From an uncultured Clostridia bacterium (GTDB lineage Bacteria; Bacillota; Clostridia; UBA1381; UBA9506): 64,000 nt of DNA. Shown piece after piece: positions 27,352-37,100 of the stretch. The notes beneath the pieces were generated by a model, which saw only the letters and a program-made list of their open reading frames with translations, was not told the DNA's origin and made no database searches. A program made the translations under genes and the position numbers. The stretch is from contig CALYAO010000044.1 of assembly GCA_944393605.1 (NCBI GenBank), positions 101,576-165,575 of the forward strand. Direction: 5' to 3'. The stretch's first letter is position 1. Each line of letters opens with the position of its first letter.

Positions 27352-28587
27352 ATGGCTATTTCACAAAAAGATGTGCAAATCCTGCGGGATTTGGCAAAAC
27401 AACAGGCGGATATCGCGCATTCGAAGCGGATGCAGGGGATCGTGCGGGACTGGGTGGCCCATGGCAGCGGCGCGCCGTCCCGGCCCATGGTTACCATTGA
27501 ATACGGCACCTTTGCGGACGAGGTGGTAACGCCGTATTTGGTCTGTGAAGGGGAGCGGGCGCGGGAGATTGAAGCCCGCCTGCGGGGCAATCTCGTGGGG
27601 CACCTGCTGTTTGAGGACGATGCGGTGGTGGAAGACTGCTTGACGCTGACCTATGACGCGTGGATGACGCCCTTTGACATCCCCGTCACAAAGGATGCGC
27701 CGCAGAGTGGAAACAGCCTGGGGCACCATTTTGCGGAGGTGATCACAGATCTCAAAGAGGACTTTGCGCTGCTGAAGCCCTCTCCCATCGTGATCGCAAA
27801 GGAGCAGGCGGAGCAGCAGCAGGCGGAGCTTTCGGAATTGTTTGGGGACATCCTCCCCGTGGAGATCCGCGGGCGGGGTCTCTATGCCTGCCCCACGCAG
27901 GACATCGTACATATTATGAGCATGGAGACCATGTATCTGTCCATGTATGACTACCCCGATCAGTATCATGCAATGATGGACCGGCTGACGGATGACTACC
28001 TTGCGCTGTTTGCGCGCATGGAGCAGGAAGGGATGCTTCTGTCCACGACGGGCAGTGAGCGCGTGGCACAGGGGACGTATGCCTATACCGACCGGCTGCC
28101 CAACGACTTGGATCACTACACAACACGGGACATCTGGGGCTTTATGGATTCGCAGGAGACGGTCGGCATCTCAAGCGACATGTTTGCGGAGTTCATCTTT
28201 CCTTATTATAAAAAGGTTTCGGACATGTATGGCCTGCTTTCCTATGGCTGCTGTGAGCCGGTGCATCCCATCTGGGAGCAGTGCCTGTCTAAGCTTTCCA
28301 ACCTAGGGCGGGTCTCCATCTCACCTTGGTGCGACGAGGCGTACATGGGGGAACGGCTGCGGGGCACCCGCGTCATTTATCACCGCAAACCCAATCCGAA
28401 TTTCCTGGGGGTGGATGTGGCGCTGGATGAGGAGGCGGTGCGTGCGCATATCCGGCAAACCGTGCAGGCGGCCCGGGGATGCACCTTGGAGTTCACCCAA
28501 AGGGACGTGTATACCATTCATAACAATCCGGACAAGGTGAAGCGATTTGTCCAAATGATCCGGGAGGAGACCGCGGATTTTTCCTGA
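27352..28587 (+). CDS. UroD-superfamily protein (methyltransferase-like), first of operon pair
   Basis: This 411-residue protein has the TIM-barrel pattern of the uroporphyrinogen decarboxylase/MtaA/CmuA superfamily: an ARMEQEGMLLSTTGS region, then LSYGCCEPVH at about residue 295, which in methyltransferase members places metal-binding Cys/His residues at the barrel centre, and a C-terminal HNNPDKVKRFVQMIREE. True heme-pathway UroD motifs are not evident and no heme gene is nearby, so a C1 or corrinoid-type transfer is more likely than decarboxylation. No corrinoid protein gene accompanies it. ATG 27352 follows GGGAGGATGGG, 14 bases after the FAD oxidoreductase. Confidence 0.7.
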   Translation: MAISQKDVQILRDLAKQQADIAHSKRMQGIVRDWVAHGSGAPSRPMVTIEYGTFADEVVTPYLVCEGERAREIEARLRGNLVGHLLFEDDAVVEDCLTLTYDAWMTPFDIPVTKDAPQSGNSLGHHFAEVITDLKEDFALLKPSPIVIAKEQAEQQQAELSELFGDILPVEIRGRGLYACPTQDIVHIMSMETMYLSMYDYPDQYHAMMDRLTDDYLALFARMEQEGMLLSTTGSERVAQGTYAYTDRLPNDLDHYTTRDIWGFMDSQETVGISSDMFAEFIFPYYKKVSDMYGLLSYGCCEPVHPIWEQCLSKLSNLGRVSISPWCDEAYMGERLRGTRVIYHRKPNPNFLGVDVALDEEAVRAHIRQTVQAARGCTLEFTQRDVYTIHNNPDKVKRFVQMIREETADFS

Positions 28588-28630
28588 GGACATCTGGGCG
28601 GTTCTTTTACTGCCATACGAGGTGAATCGG

Positions 28631-29815
28631 ATGCTGACTGACAAAGAACGGTTGAATAGAACGTTGTCCTTTGAGAAGTGTGAGGACAGGGGCAGTGTGA
28701 TGGAGACCTTCTATCCTTGGACGCTCACGATAGAACGGTGGCTGGAAGAGGGCCTTCCGGCACAGCTGGATATTCGCAGCGCTGTAGACGGGCATGATTT
28801 CGGCAGGGCAGAAGAGGCGATGAAGTACCTAGACTGCGGCATGACGGATGGGGTCGCACAGCTAGAAGTATATTTCGGGTTTGATTCATTGCGCCGCATC
28901 TTTTTCAAGCCGCCCTTCTTTGGGTTTCCAACCAAAACATTGGAGGAGACAGACACGTATGTCGTCAAAGCAGAAGAGGATGGCTGGGTTCGGAAGTATT
29001 GGAAGGATTCGGGCTTGGTGACGGCGGTGTCGCCTGCCGTTGGCAGTTGGGAAGACTGGACGGCGCTCAAAAAAATGGGAGATCGCATCCAGGAACAGCA
29101 CTATACCAAAGAGAATTTCGCGCGTATTTATGGGAAGTATGCGCAGGGAAGCCGCGCGGGGCAATTTGAAGTGCGGCTCACTATCTGGGGTTTTTTCTGG
29201 ACGGGATTTCAGCTGCTGGGCGCCGAGCAGCATCTGATGGCCATGTATGACTGCCCTGAGCTGCTCTGTGATATCGGCGCCTACCTGGTAAAATTGTATA
29301 CCCAATATTTGGATGTTTTGCTAGATATCCTGCCCGTGGATACCATATTTATCAACGAGGACATCAGCGGCAAAAACGGACCCATGATCGGCCCCGGTCA
29401 TTTTGAACAATTCGTGGGTCAGTTTTACAGGCAACTTGTCCCCTTTCTAAAAGCAAAAGGGGTTAGACATATCATCGTGGATACGGACGGGGACTTTGCG
29501 GCGCTGATCCCTGCGTTCATGGATGTGGGCGTTGAGGGGTTTGTCCCCATGGATGTCAACGCGGGCATGGATATTGTGCGCGTGCGGGAGCAGTATCCCT
29601 CCTTAAAGTTTCTGGGGGCATTTAACAAGCTGGAGATTGCAAAGGGGAAGGATGCCATTGAGCGGGAATTTGAGCGCATCCTGCCCGTGATCCGCCAAGG
29701 CGGCTATATCCCGGGATGCGACCATCAGGTTGCACCGTCCACCTCTCTGGAAAATTACAAGTACTATATTCGGTGCCTGGCGGAGGTGATGAAACAGTCG
29801 GGGACGGATTGCTAG
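28631..29815 (+). CDS. UroD-superfamily protein (methyltransferase-like), second of operon pair
   Basis: This 394-residue protein is a distinct UroD-superfamily member. It shows the family region IFINEDISGKNGPMIGPGHF, where the barrel opens, HIIVDTDGDFAALIPAFMDV with the usual Asp-Gly pair, GFVPMDVNAGMDI and IPGCDHQVAPSTSLENY near the end. It is not a duplicate of its upstream neighbour. ATG 28631 with GAGGTG six bases upstream is preferred over GTG 28622. Substrate unknown. It closes the three-gene operon, followed by a terminator. Confidence 0.72.
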   Translation: MLTDKERLNRTLSFEKCEDRGSVMETFYPWTLTIERWLEEGLPAQLDIRSAVDGHDFGRAEEAMKYLDCGMTDGVAQLEVYFGFDSLRRIFFKPPFFGFPTKTLEETDTYVVKAEEDGWVRKYWKDSGLVTAVSPAVGSWEDWTALKKMGDRIQEQHYTKENFARIYGKYAQGSRAGQFEVRLTIWGFFWTGFQLLGAEQHLMAMYDCPELLCDIGAYLVKLYTQYLDVLLDILPVDTIFINEDISGKNGPMIGPGHFEQFVGQFYRQLVPFLKAKGVRHIIVDTDGDFAALIPAFMDVGVEGFVPMDVNAGMDIVRVREQYPSLKFLGAFNKLEIAKGKDAIEREFERILPVIRQGGYIPGCDHQVAPSTSLENYKYYIRCLAEVMKQSGTDC

Positions 29816-29880
29816 CGGTTGTGACACACTTCCGCTTGACTGCCTGCCACATGGCGGAGTGGGTGTATAACCAAAAATAG

Positions 29881-29923
29881 CAGGGTCAAGCGAGAAACAG
29901 CGGCGCTTTGGCCCTGTTTTTTT
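29881..29923 (+). terminator. Terminator of the FAD oxidoreductase/UroD-like operon
   Basis: CAGGGTCAAGCG pairs with CGCTTTGGCCCTG, followed by seven T residues. Confidence 0.8.
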
Positions 29924-30014
29924 GTGATGTTATTTGTGAAGGATATCAGCATGGCAGTGCGGAATACCGTGTCCCATTTTTGGGGAATAGATGAAAAATT
30001 TTCTGAAAAGATTA

Positions 30015-30053
30015 TTGACAATTGTACAAAAAAATAGTACAATATTGTCATCA
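30015..30053 (+). promoter_or_regulatory. Promoter with overlapping dyad before the PepSY protein gene
   Basis: TTGACA (30015-30020), a 17-base spacer and TACAAT (30038-30043) form a strong promoter. TGACAATTGTAC and GTACAATATTGTCA form an imperfect inverted repeat that spans the promoter from -35 past -10, so a repressor operator is likely. Confidence 0.75.
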
Positions 30054-30096
30054 ACCCGACGGTTGAAACCTATCAAACGGAAAGGACGGAAGAAAA

Positions 30097-30900
30097 ATGA
30101 AAAAAAAGATCTCCATTTTTGCCGCTTGTGTGGTTGGTGTGGTTTGCCTGGCATTTGGCGCATCGGCAGCCGGGGTGATTCAGTATGTCCAGTCTGAAAT
30201 CCGGCCGGATTTTACGGTTGTGGTCGATGGGCAGGTCAGAACCTTCCAAAACGCACAGGGCGAGACCGTGTATCCCCTTTTGTATGACGGGACAACGTAT
30301 CTTCCCGTCCGCGCAATCGGAAACCTCATGGGGAAGACAGTGTACTGGTATGAAAATGAAAAACGCATTGAACTAAAAGACAGCACCTCAACTGTGACCG
30401 ACGCGGATGTGATCGTGGACGGTCAGGCGACGCCGCAGCCCTCGGCGGATGAGATTTCGCTGGATCGAGCCAAGGAGATCGCGCTCGCGGAGGCGGGCAT
30501 CAGCGCAGATGGCGTGACTTTTACCAAGGCTCGTTTGGAACGGGATGATGGCGTACAGCAGTATGACATCGAGTTTTGGAAAGACGGTGTGGAATACTCC
30601 GCCGAGATCCGTGCATCGGACGGCGCTATTTTGTCCTGGGATGTGGACCGTGAGAGCCAACAGAGTGCACCACAGACGAATGAAAGCGGCGAGATTTCGC
30701 TGGACCGAGCCAAGGAGATTGCGCTGGCGGAAGCCGGTATTGGTGCGGACGGTGTGCAGTTTACGGAAACCCAGCTGGAGCGGGATGACGGCGTGCGGAA
30801 GTATGAGATTGAATTCTGGAAGGATGGAGTGGAATACTCCGCCGAGATTCGTGCGTCAGATGGTTTCATTCTCTCGTGGGATGTGGATCATACCTATTAA
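30097..30900 (+). CDS. Secreted protein with stalk domain and two tandem PepSY domains
   Basis: The 267-residue precursor has a signal peptide (about 1-25), a copper-amine-oxidase-N-like stalk domain (about 35-95, with YDGTTYLPVRAIGNLMGK), then two PepSY modules (about 118-188 and 198-267). The modules share long identical runs such as EISLDRAKEIALAEAGI and FWKDGVEYSAEIRASDG, so the duplication is recent. PepSY domains are thought to inhibit or chaperone exported proteases. The window has several exported proteases that could be targets, but no partner lies next to it. ATG 30097 has AAAGGACGG upstream. Confidence 0.82.
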   Translation: MKKKISIFAACVVGVVCLAFGASAAGVIQYVQSEIRPDFTVVVDGQVRTFQNAQGETVYPLLYDGTTYLPVRAIGNLMGKTVYWYENEKRIELKDSTSTVTDADVIVDGQATPQPSADEISLDRAKEIALAEAGISADGVTFTKARLERDDGVQQYDIEFWKDGVEYSAEIRASDGAILSWDVDRESQQSAPQTNESGEISLDRAKEIALAEAGIGADGVQFTETQLERDDGVRKYEIEFWKDGVEYSAEIRASDGFILSWDVDHTY

Positions 30901-30915
30901 TTTTGAACAGCTTGC

Positions 30916-30944
30916 AAAAAGCCCTGCATTGTGCAGGGCTTTTT
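30916..30944. terminator. Terminator between the PepSY gene and sigK
   Basis: AAAAAGCCCTGCA and TGCAGGGCTTTTT form a 13-bp palindrome with a 3-base loop and runs of A and T on the two sides; it can act in both directions for these convergent genes. Confidence 0.9.
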
Positions 30945-31020
30945 GTGATACGTTGGTGCGCGCGGAAAGCGGATGCATTTGTGCGCCGGTTGGTGTCTTC
31001 TATTGGCACACCGGAAGTGC

Positions 31021-31734
31021 TCACTGTGGCGGCTCGGCCCCTTCTTGGAATTGTTTTGCGAGCTTTTCAAGGGCCTTTTTTTCAATACGCGATACATAGG
31101 AGCGCGAGATATTCATATTTTTGGCGATCTCCCGTTGGGTGTATGGCCGCCCGGTGAGGCCATACCGGAGCAGGACGATGTCCCGCTCCCGTCCGGTGAG
31201 TGTGCTTTGGATGGCGGCGTATAGCCGCTTGACGTCCATGTTGTGCCCGATCTCATCCAAAATGTCATCCGTCTCATAGGGCAGGATGTCCATCAGCGTG
31301 ATCTCATTGCCCTCCGCGTCATGTCCAAGCGAATCCTGCAGGGAAACCTCGCCCTGCAGCTTCTTTCCCGACCGCATGACCATGAGGATCTCATTTTCGA
31401 TGCACCGGGCGGCATAGGTCGCGAGTTTGGTCTTTTTTTCATAGTTATAGGAATGGATGGCCTTGATGAGGCCGATGGTGCCGATGGAGATGAGATCGTC
31501 GCTGTCATACCCGCTTTGCGCGTATTTTTTTACCACGTGGGCGACCAGCCGTAGGTTGCGCTCAATGAGGATGTTTTGCGCCTGGCTGTCGCCTTGTGCG
31601 GCAAGCCGCAGATAGTGCGCCTCCTCCTCAGGGGAAAGCGGTTTGGGAAACGCGTGGTTATTGGACAGATATCCCAGTAAAAAAGCAGCATACCGCAGCA
31701 CATACAATCCCAACATCCCCAGAGAAGCAAACAT
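31021..31734 (-). CDS. sigK: Sporulation sigma factor sigmaK, uninterrupted, with pro-sequence
   Basis: SigmaK directs late mother-cell gene expression during spore formation. The 237-residue protein begins with a hydrophobic stretch (about 1-25) like the pro-sequence that holds pro-sigmaK at the membrane until cleavage, followed by AFPKPLSPEEE, sigma region 2 (NLRLVAHVVKKYAQSGYDSD, DDLISIGTIGLIKAI) and region 4 (TQREIAKNMNISRSYVSRIE). In some Clostridia and Bacilli the gene is split by a skin element; here it is intact. ATG 31734 follows GGGGGTG. A CATATAGT box upstream resembles the -10 of sigmaE promoters, but no matching -35 was found. Confidence 0.93.
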   Translation of the reverse strand: MFASLGMLGLYVLRYAAFLLGYLSNNHAFPKPLSPEEEAHYLRLAAQGDSQAQNILIERNLRLVAHVVKKYAQSGYDSDDLISIGTIGLIKAIHSYNYEKKTKLATYAARCIENEILMVMRSGKKLQGEVSLQDSLGHDAEGNEITLMDILPYETDDILDEIGHNMDVKRLYAAIQSTLTGRERDIVLLRYGLTGRPYTQREIAKNMNISRSYVSRIEKKALEKLAKQFQEGAEPPQ

Positions 31735-31959
31735 CCAAACACCCCCATCATCATTGCGTAATAAGACTATATGCAACGGACGCGCCTTCTGTGCATGGCC
31801 CACATCCGATTATTTTGCGCGGGGGAGTTGCCATCCGTTTGGTATCCGGGCCATACAAGCACGTTGGTCTGGCGATGGGACCTGTAACCAAATGGCCGCT
31901 TGGGGGCAAAACAAAAAGACCATATACAGTCCTTTGGGTAGAATTCATAAAAATGCCTC

Positions 31960-31987
31960 TTGCACTCTGTTCTTTTTGTGATATAAT
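31960..31987 (+). promoter_or_regulatory. Extended -10 promoter of kduI-kduD
   Basis: TTGCAC (31960-31965), a 16-base spacer and TATAAT (31982-31987) preceded by TGA (extended -10) drive a leader of about 160 bases. The leader has a CTCGG/CCGAG hairpin but no riboswitch class was recognised. The rest of 31735-32154 holds only the upstream region of sigK. Confidence 0.8.
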
Positions 31988-32154
31988 ATAAAAAGGAATG
32001 ATTTGGCGCGACTGAGAATTTGAACAGGAAGCAGACAGCTTGGGTGCTGTGAAGGCAGTGCTCGGATGGCGGCTGTTCTTCCGGCCGAGGGCAAGTGTTT
32101 CGACAATGCGCGCTGACAAAGATACCAAACGGATAGAAAGAAGGAGGCATTATC

Positions 32155-32991
32155 ATGGATATCGAGGTACGCAACAGCTGGAACCCCAACGATACCAAAC
32201 ATTACACGACCGAGCAGATGCGGAAGGAATTTTTGATACAGAACCTTTTCCTGCCGGGCAAAATCAAGATGGTCTATTCCCATGTGGACCGTATTATTGC
32301 AGGGGGCGTTTGCCCGACTGACGCGCCGCTGAAATTGGAAGCGGGGCATGAGCTGGGCGTGGATTATTTCCTGGAGCGCCGCGAGCTGGGTGTCATCAAC
32401 GTTGGCGGCGAAGGCACCGTGACGCTGGACGGCGAGGCCTATACGCTGATCCACAAGGACGGCCTGTATGTCGGGATGGGCATCAAGGACGTTGTGTTTA
32501 CGAGCAAAGACCCCAAGAATCCCGCGAAATTTTATATCAATTCCACCCCGGCACACACGTCGTATCCCACGGTCAAGATCGACATCGCCAAGGCCAACAA
32601 GCGGCCCCTGGGTTCGGTGGAGGAGTGCAACAAGCGCGTCATCAATCAGTTCATCCATCCCGCTGTGTGCCAGAGCTGTCAGCTGCTCATGGGGATGACC
32701 GAGCTGGAGCCGGGCAGCAACTGGAACACCATGCCCTGTCATACGCATGACCGCCGCATGGAGGTCTATTTCTACTTTGATCTGGGTGAGGACGATGTGG
32801 TCTTCCACATGATGGGCGAGCCCAACGAGACGCGGCACATTGTGATGCGCAACGAAGAGGCGGTTATCTCCCCCAGCTGGTCCATCCATTCGGGCGTTGC
32901 AACCCGGAATTATACCTTCATCTGGGGCATGGCGGGCGAGAATCAGAACTTTGACGACATGGACGATGTCGCGATGAAAGACCTCAAATAA
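32155..32991 (+). CDS. kduI: 5-keto-4-deoxyuronate isomerase
   Basis: KduI converts 5-keto-4-deoxyuronate (DKI) to 2,5-diketo-3-deoxygluconate in the breakdown of pectin and glycosaminoglycan uronates. The 278-residue cupin protein keeps the four zinc ligands H196, H198, E203 (CHTHDRRMEVYFYF) and H245 (SWSIHSG), at the positions known for the Escherichia coli enzyme. ATG 32155 follows AAGGAGG. kduD follows about 60 bases on. Its substrate would come from GH88-type hydrolases such as that at 57804-58952. Confidence 0.96.
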   Translation: MDIEVRNSWNPNDTKHYTTEQMRKEFLIQNLFLPGKIKMVYSHVDRIIAGGVCPTDAPLKLEAGHELGVDYFLERRELGVINVGGEGTVTLDGEAYTLIHKDGLYVGMGIKDVVFTSKDPKNPAKFYINSTPAHTSYPTVKIDIAKANKRPLGSVEECNKRVINQFIHPAVCQSCQLLMGMTELEPGSNWNTMPCHTHDRRMEVYFYFDLGEDDVVFHMMGEPNETRHIVMRNEEAVISPSWSIHSGVATRNYTFIWGMAGENQNFDDMDDVAMKDLK

Positions 32992-33051
32992 TACAGCCGG
33001 TTATGGGCGAAAATTACGATTAGAAATACATAGAAAAAGGAGTAATGCACA

Positions 33052-33813
33052 ATGATTCTGGATCAATTCAAACTGGATGGGAAGGTTGCCATCGTCACGG
33101 GCGCCAGCACGGGGCTCGGACAGGGCATGTGCTATGCGCTGGCGGAAGCGGGCGCGGACATTGTAGGCGTGGACTATGTGGAGATGACCGACACTGCGGC
33201 GCACATGAAAGAGATCGGCAAGAAGTTCGTCGGCGTGGTTGCCAACCTCATGACCCTAGACCCCATTGACACCATCGTGGAGACGGCGGTCAAGGAGTTT
33301 GGGCATGTGGACATCCTGTGCAACAACGCGGGGATCATCCGCAGGCAGGATTCCATCGAGTTTACGGTGGAAAACTGGGATGACGTCATGAACATCAACA
33401 TCCGGACGCTGTTCTTCCTTTCCCAGGCGGTTGCCAAACAGTACATGAAGCAGGGAACGGGCGGCAAGATCATCAGCGTCGCTTCCATGCTGTCTTACCA
33501 GGGCGGTATCCGCGTTCCGTCTTATACCGCATCCAAGAGCGCGGTAAAAGGCGTGACCATGACGCTGGCCAATGAGTGGGCGGACAAGGGCATCAATGTG
33601 AACTGTGTGGCGCCTGGGTATATGGCGACCAACAACACCTCCGCGCTGCGTGCGGACGAAAAGCGCAACGGCGAGATCCTAGAGCGTATTCCTGCGGGCC
33701 GCTGGGGCACGCCGGATGACATCATGGGGCCGGTGGTCTTCCTGGCATCCTCCGCTTCGGACTACATCAATGGTTTCACCATCGCGGTGGATGGCGGCTG
33801 GCTGGCCAGATAA
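33052..33813 (+). CDS. kduD: 2-dehydro-3-deoxy-D-gluconate 5-dehydrogenase (SDR family)
   Basis: KduD reduces 2,5-diketo-3-deoxygluconate to KDG with NAD(P)H. The 253-residue short-chain dehydrogenase has the cofactor motif TGASTGLGQG, NNAG, a catalytic Ser in SVASMLSYQGG and the YTASK pair of Tyr and Lys, plus PGYMATNNT typical of KduD. It is cotranscribed with kduI (GGAG site upstream) and followed by a terminator. KDG kinase and aldolase are not in the window. Confidence 0.94.
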   Translation: MILDQFKLDGKVAIVTGASTGLGQGMCYALAEAGADIVGVDYVEMTDTAAHMKEIGKKFVGVVANLMTLDPIDTIVETAVKEFGHVDILCNNAGIIRRQDSIEFTVENWDDVMNINIRTLFFLSQAVAKQYMKQGTGGKIISVASMLSYQGGIRVPSYTASKSAVKGVTMTLANEWADKGINVNCVAPGYMATNNTSALRADEKRNGEILERIPAGRWGTPDDIMGPVVFLASSASDYINGFTIAVDGGWLAR

Positions 33814-33855
33814 TGGAAATTGGCGCATAAACGCCTGAACATCTGCGTATATATA

Positions 33856-33888
33856 AAAGGAAGGGTTGATGGAAGCCCTTCCTTTTTT
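33856..33888 (+). terminator. Terminator of kduI-kduD
   Basis: AAAGGAAGGG and CCCTTCCTTT form the stem, followed by T residues. Confidence 0.88.
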
Positions 33889-33989
33889 GTATGAATGCAT
33901 AGAAACGAGTGGAGCGAGCGTATGGGGATTTGTGAATCGTGCACAAAAGAGAAATCGAAAATATGTGCACATTTTCTGAACGGTTTTCC

Positions 33990-34017
33990 TTGACTTTTAT
34001 TGTGGGAATAGTATAAT
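33990..34017 (+). promoter_or_regulatory. Promoter of the large surface protein gene
   Basis: TTGACT (33990-33995), a 16-base spacer and TATAAT (34012-34017) lie in AT-rich DNA. The leader of about 110 bases ends in AAGGAGGGG at 34121-34129. Confidence 0.82.
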
Positions 34018-34135
34018 TAATACATAAGGTGTAATGGCTTTTTGTATACCTTTGTGTTTTGTGTTAGGATGTCAAGGGCTTGTGATGGGGCACAGTGATG
34101 TGCACAAGTCCGGCATACATAAGGAGGGGAAACGC

Positions 34136-37100
34136 GTGAAAAAAAGTAGGTAGTCTTCTGGTTGCAGCACTTTTGGCTCTCGCGTCTGTGACAGCGAACG
34201 CGGCAACCATCGAGCTGGATCCCACGACCGGTCAGGTCGGGGCGACGCGTGAGGTGACGGTGGCAGGTACCGTTACGGAGCCCGCTGCGAATCAGCAGAT
34301 CACGGTGCTGATGCACAAGGCGGGTGAGGAGCCCAGCGAGGAGAACATCGTTGGCATCATGCAGTTTGAGTCATTGGATGACTTCGAGGAGAACTTTCTG
34401 ATGAAGCAGTCCGCGCCTGCCGGGGAATATACCATCAAGGTGGGCGGAACGGATGTGGCAGTTGTGCAGACTGCGACTGGCGACTATGCATTCTTCGTGA
34501 TTGGCGACATTGCCGCGCAGACCGTGCAAAAAGATGCGACGCTGGATGTCAAGGCTCTGCTGATCCTAACAGGGGAAGATAGCAGTGACCCTGCGAGCTA
34601 TGCGTTTGTATCGGATAAGCCCGATATCGCATCGGTGGATCCCGCGACGGGTGTCGTGACGGGTGTTGCTGCGGGTTCGGCAACCATCACCGCGACGGTC
34701 ACCATCAACGGGAATGCCCAGACAAAAGAGATCTCGGTTACGGTAACGGATTCGTCGGTGCCGCCTGTGGAAGGAGAAGGCGTCGATATTACCTCTGCGG
34801 TGCAGAAGATGGTAGATGGCCAGCCGACCAATGCGCTGACCATTTCGGGTACCGTTGCGGATTACCTGAAGGGCAAGGACATTGCGCTGACGGTGTCCAA
34901 GGCTGAAACCATTACGGTGGAAAATATTCTGGATGGCAGCGCAGGTATCATCGTGCTGGATCAGATCGTCCAGACCGATAATGATACGGGTGCATTTAGC
35001 TTTGAGCTGGCATATGACGATGATTTGGTCACGGAAAGCGCCGAGTATACGGTGCGGGCCAATGCCATGAGCAGTACGGTGGGCCCCGACGTGCAGAAGG
35101 TCAGTATCCAGAAGGTGGGCGGCGGTACGGAGCCGAGCGATCCTGTGCTGGCAGCAACCATCACGGGTGTTGACGATAGCTATCAGGCGGACGCGACGGT
35201 TTCGTTGGCCGATGCGAACATTAGCCTGACGGTAGACAGTGAACCGGCATCGCCTGAGAGCGTTGTATGGAGCGCAACAGGGGTTGGCCAGGTGACTGAC
35301 AACACCTTGTCCTTTACAGGGGAAGGCAGCGCGACGCTGACCGCAAACGTAACGTATGGCGGGCAGTCGACGACTGCGAGCAAGTCGATTACGGTCACGG
35401 CAGTACCTGCGCCCTCTGGTACCATTACGTTGAGTGATGCGACCGCGCAGGTGGAAGGCGAGAACGCGGTTCGGATCGCGGGATCGGTGACCGATCCGGT
35501 GGCTGGCGAGCAGGTCACGGTGACCGTTGTAAAACAAGCAACCGCGGATGCGGAAGCGGGCCAGATTTTGGATGGCAACTTCCTGCTGGGTGCGGCTGCG
35601 GCAGACGGTTCGCGTGAGATTTTGAATGCGATTGCGCTGGAACAGTATAGCATGGAGTCGTTTGTGGTAGATGTAGAGACAGACGGCAGCTTTAATAACG
35701 AAATTCCCTTCAGCGATTTGGCGACCGAGTGGACGGGCGACGGAAACTACATTGTGACTGTCACCAGAGCGTCCAACGGGGATCAGGCGGAAAAGACCAT
35801 CGCGCTTACCTATATTCAGGAGGCCGTTGATCCGTTCATTACGGACCTTACGGCAACCCAGACTGCGGATACGAATACCGTGGTGATTTCGGGTACGTTG
35901 GCAAACGGCAGCGGCGCTGAGACGCTGACCTATATCATCTACAGCGGCACTGAGCCCGCTGAGTGGAGTGCGGAGGCGGCCGGCGTTGTGGCCTATGGCA
36001 CCAAGGATGCGGTTGCGGATGGTGCATTCTCCATTGATGCGACCGCCGCGGGTTATACCAGCGGGGCATACAATGTGGCTGTGAAGGCGAGTGCAGGTGT
36101 GACCGCCTATACGACGGTGCAGCTGACGGTGCCTGTTTCCTATGTGGCGCCCACGGGGATTTCCCTGGATCCGGCTGAGGATGTGACGGTTGCGGAGAAT
36201 GGATCGGTTGAGACGCCGACGGTGACGGTTGTAACCACCAATGAAGGCGAGATGGATCCCGATGTGGTGGCTGCGCTGGAAGAGAGCATCACTTGGTCTG
36301 TTGAAAACGGCAGTACGACGGTGACCGTTACGTCCGAAGGCGTGATTACCATTGGAACGGTGCCCGACGATGCAACCGTTGTGGAAGCGACGCTGACAGC
36401 GACGGCAACGCATGACACCTATACCTTCATTGCAAGCAAGAAAATCACGGTGATGCGCGAAGCATCCATCCAAGTGGATGAGGCTGCGATGAACCAACTG
36501 GCTCCCAAGAAGCTGGCGGCTGGTGAGAGCATCAACCTGGCAGATGTGTATGAATGGGTTACCTTAAATCCGGAACTGGATAAACTGCATCAGCCGGTTG
36601 TTGAATTTACCATTGACAATACAGATGCATTTACCGTTGCATCGCAGGATGGCAATTGGACTTTGACTGCAAAAGAAGAGGCGCAGAGCCCGGCGACTGT
36701 TAACGTGACGCTGAAAATCACCACTGCGCTGGGCACGGTGGAAGAAGAAGTACTGACGCTGGCGCTGCGTGAGGAATTTACGCCGCCAGAGGATCTGGAA
36801 ACGCCGGTTGCGAACACGATCAGTGGTTTCCTGTCGTCTGACTACAATGGTGAGGTTACCATCGACGTCTACTCGGGTGCTGTGATAAGTGGCACCAATA
36901 TTGATACCTCAAGTGCAACACGATATGACACCATTGTCATTGATACAGCGACAGCAACTCCGACGGAGGAAGGCCACTATTACTTTGCCGCATCGCAGCT
37001 GGAGGAAGCTCCGGCAGATGGATATCAATTGGTGATTTCTGTGGAAGGTGCATTGCCGCAACTGGTGAACATTCCGCAGAGCGCGTTTAATCCGGAAACA

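Noticed and set aside
31994..32060. TPP riboswitch in the kduI leader, suggested by ACTGAGA followed by TTGAAC
   Set aside because: The remaining conserved blocks of the TPP aptamer are absent and the gene is not a thiamin gene.
34566..36497. A 643-codon open frame on the minus strand inside the surface protein gene
   Set aside because: It is the antisense shadow of the repeat region. Its composition (very rich in Arg, His and Ile) is unlike a protein, and the plus-strand frame has clear domains.
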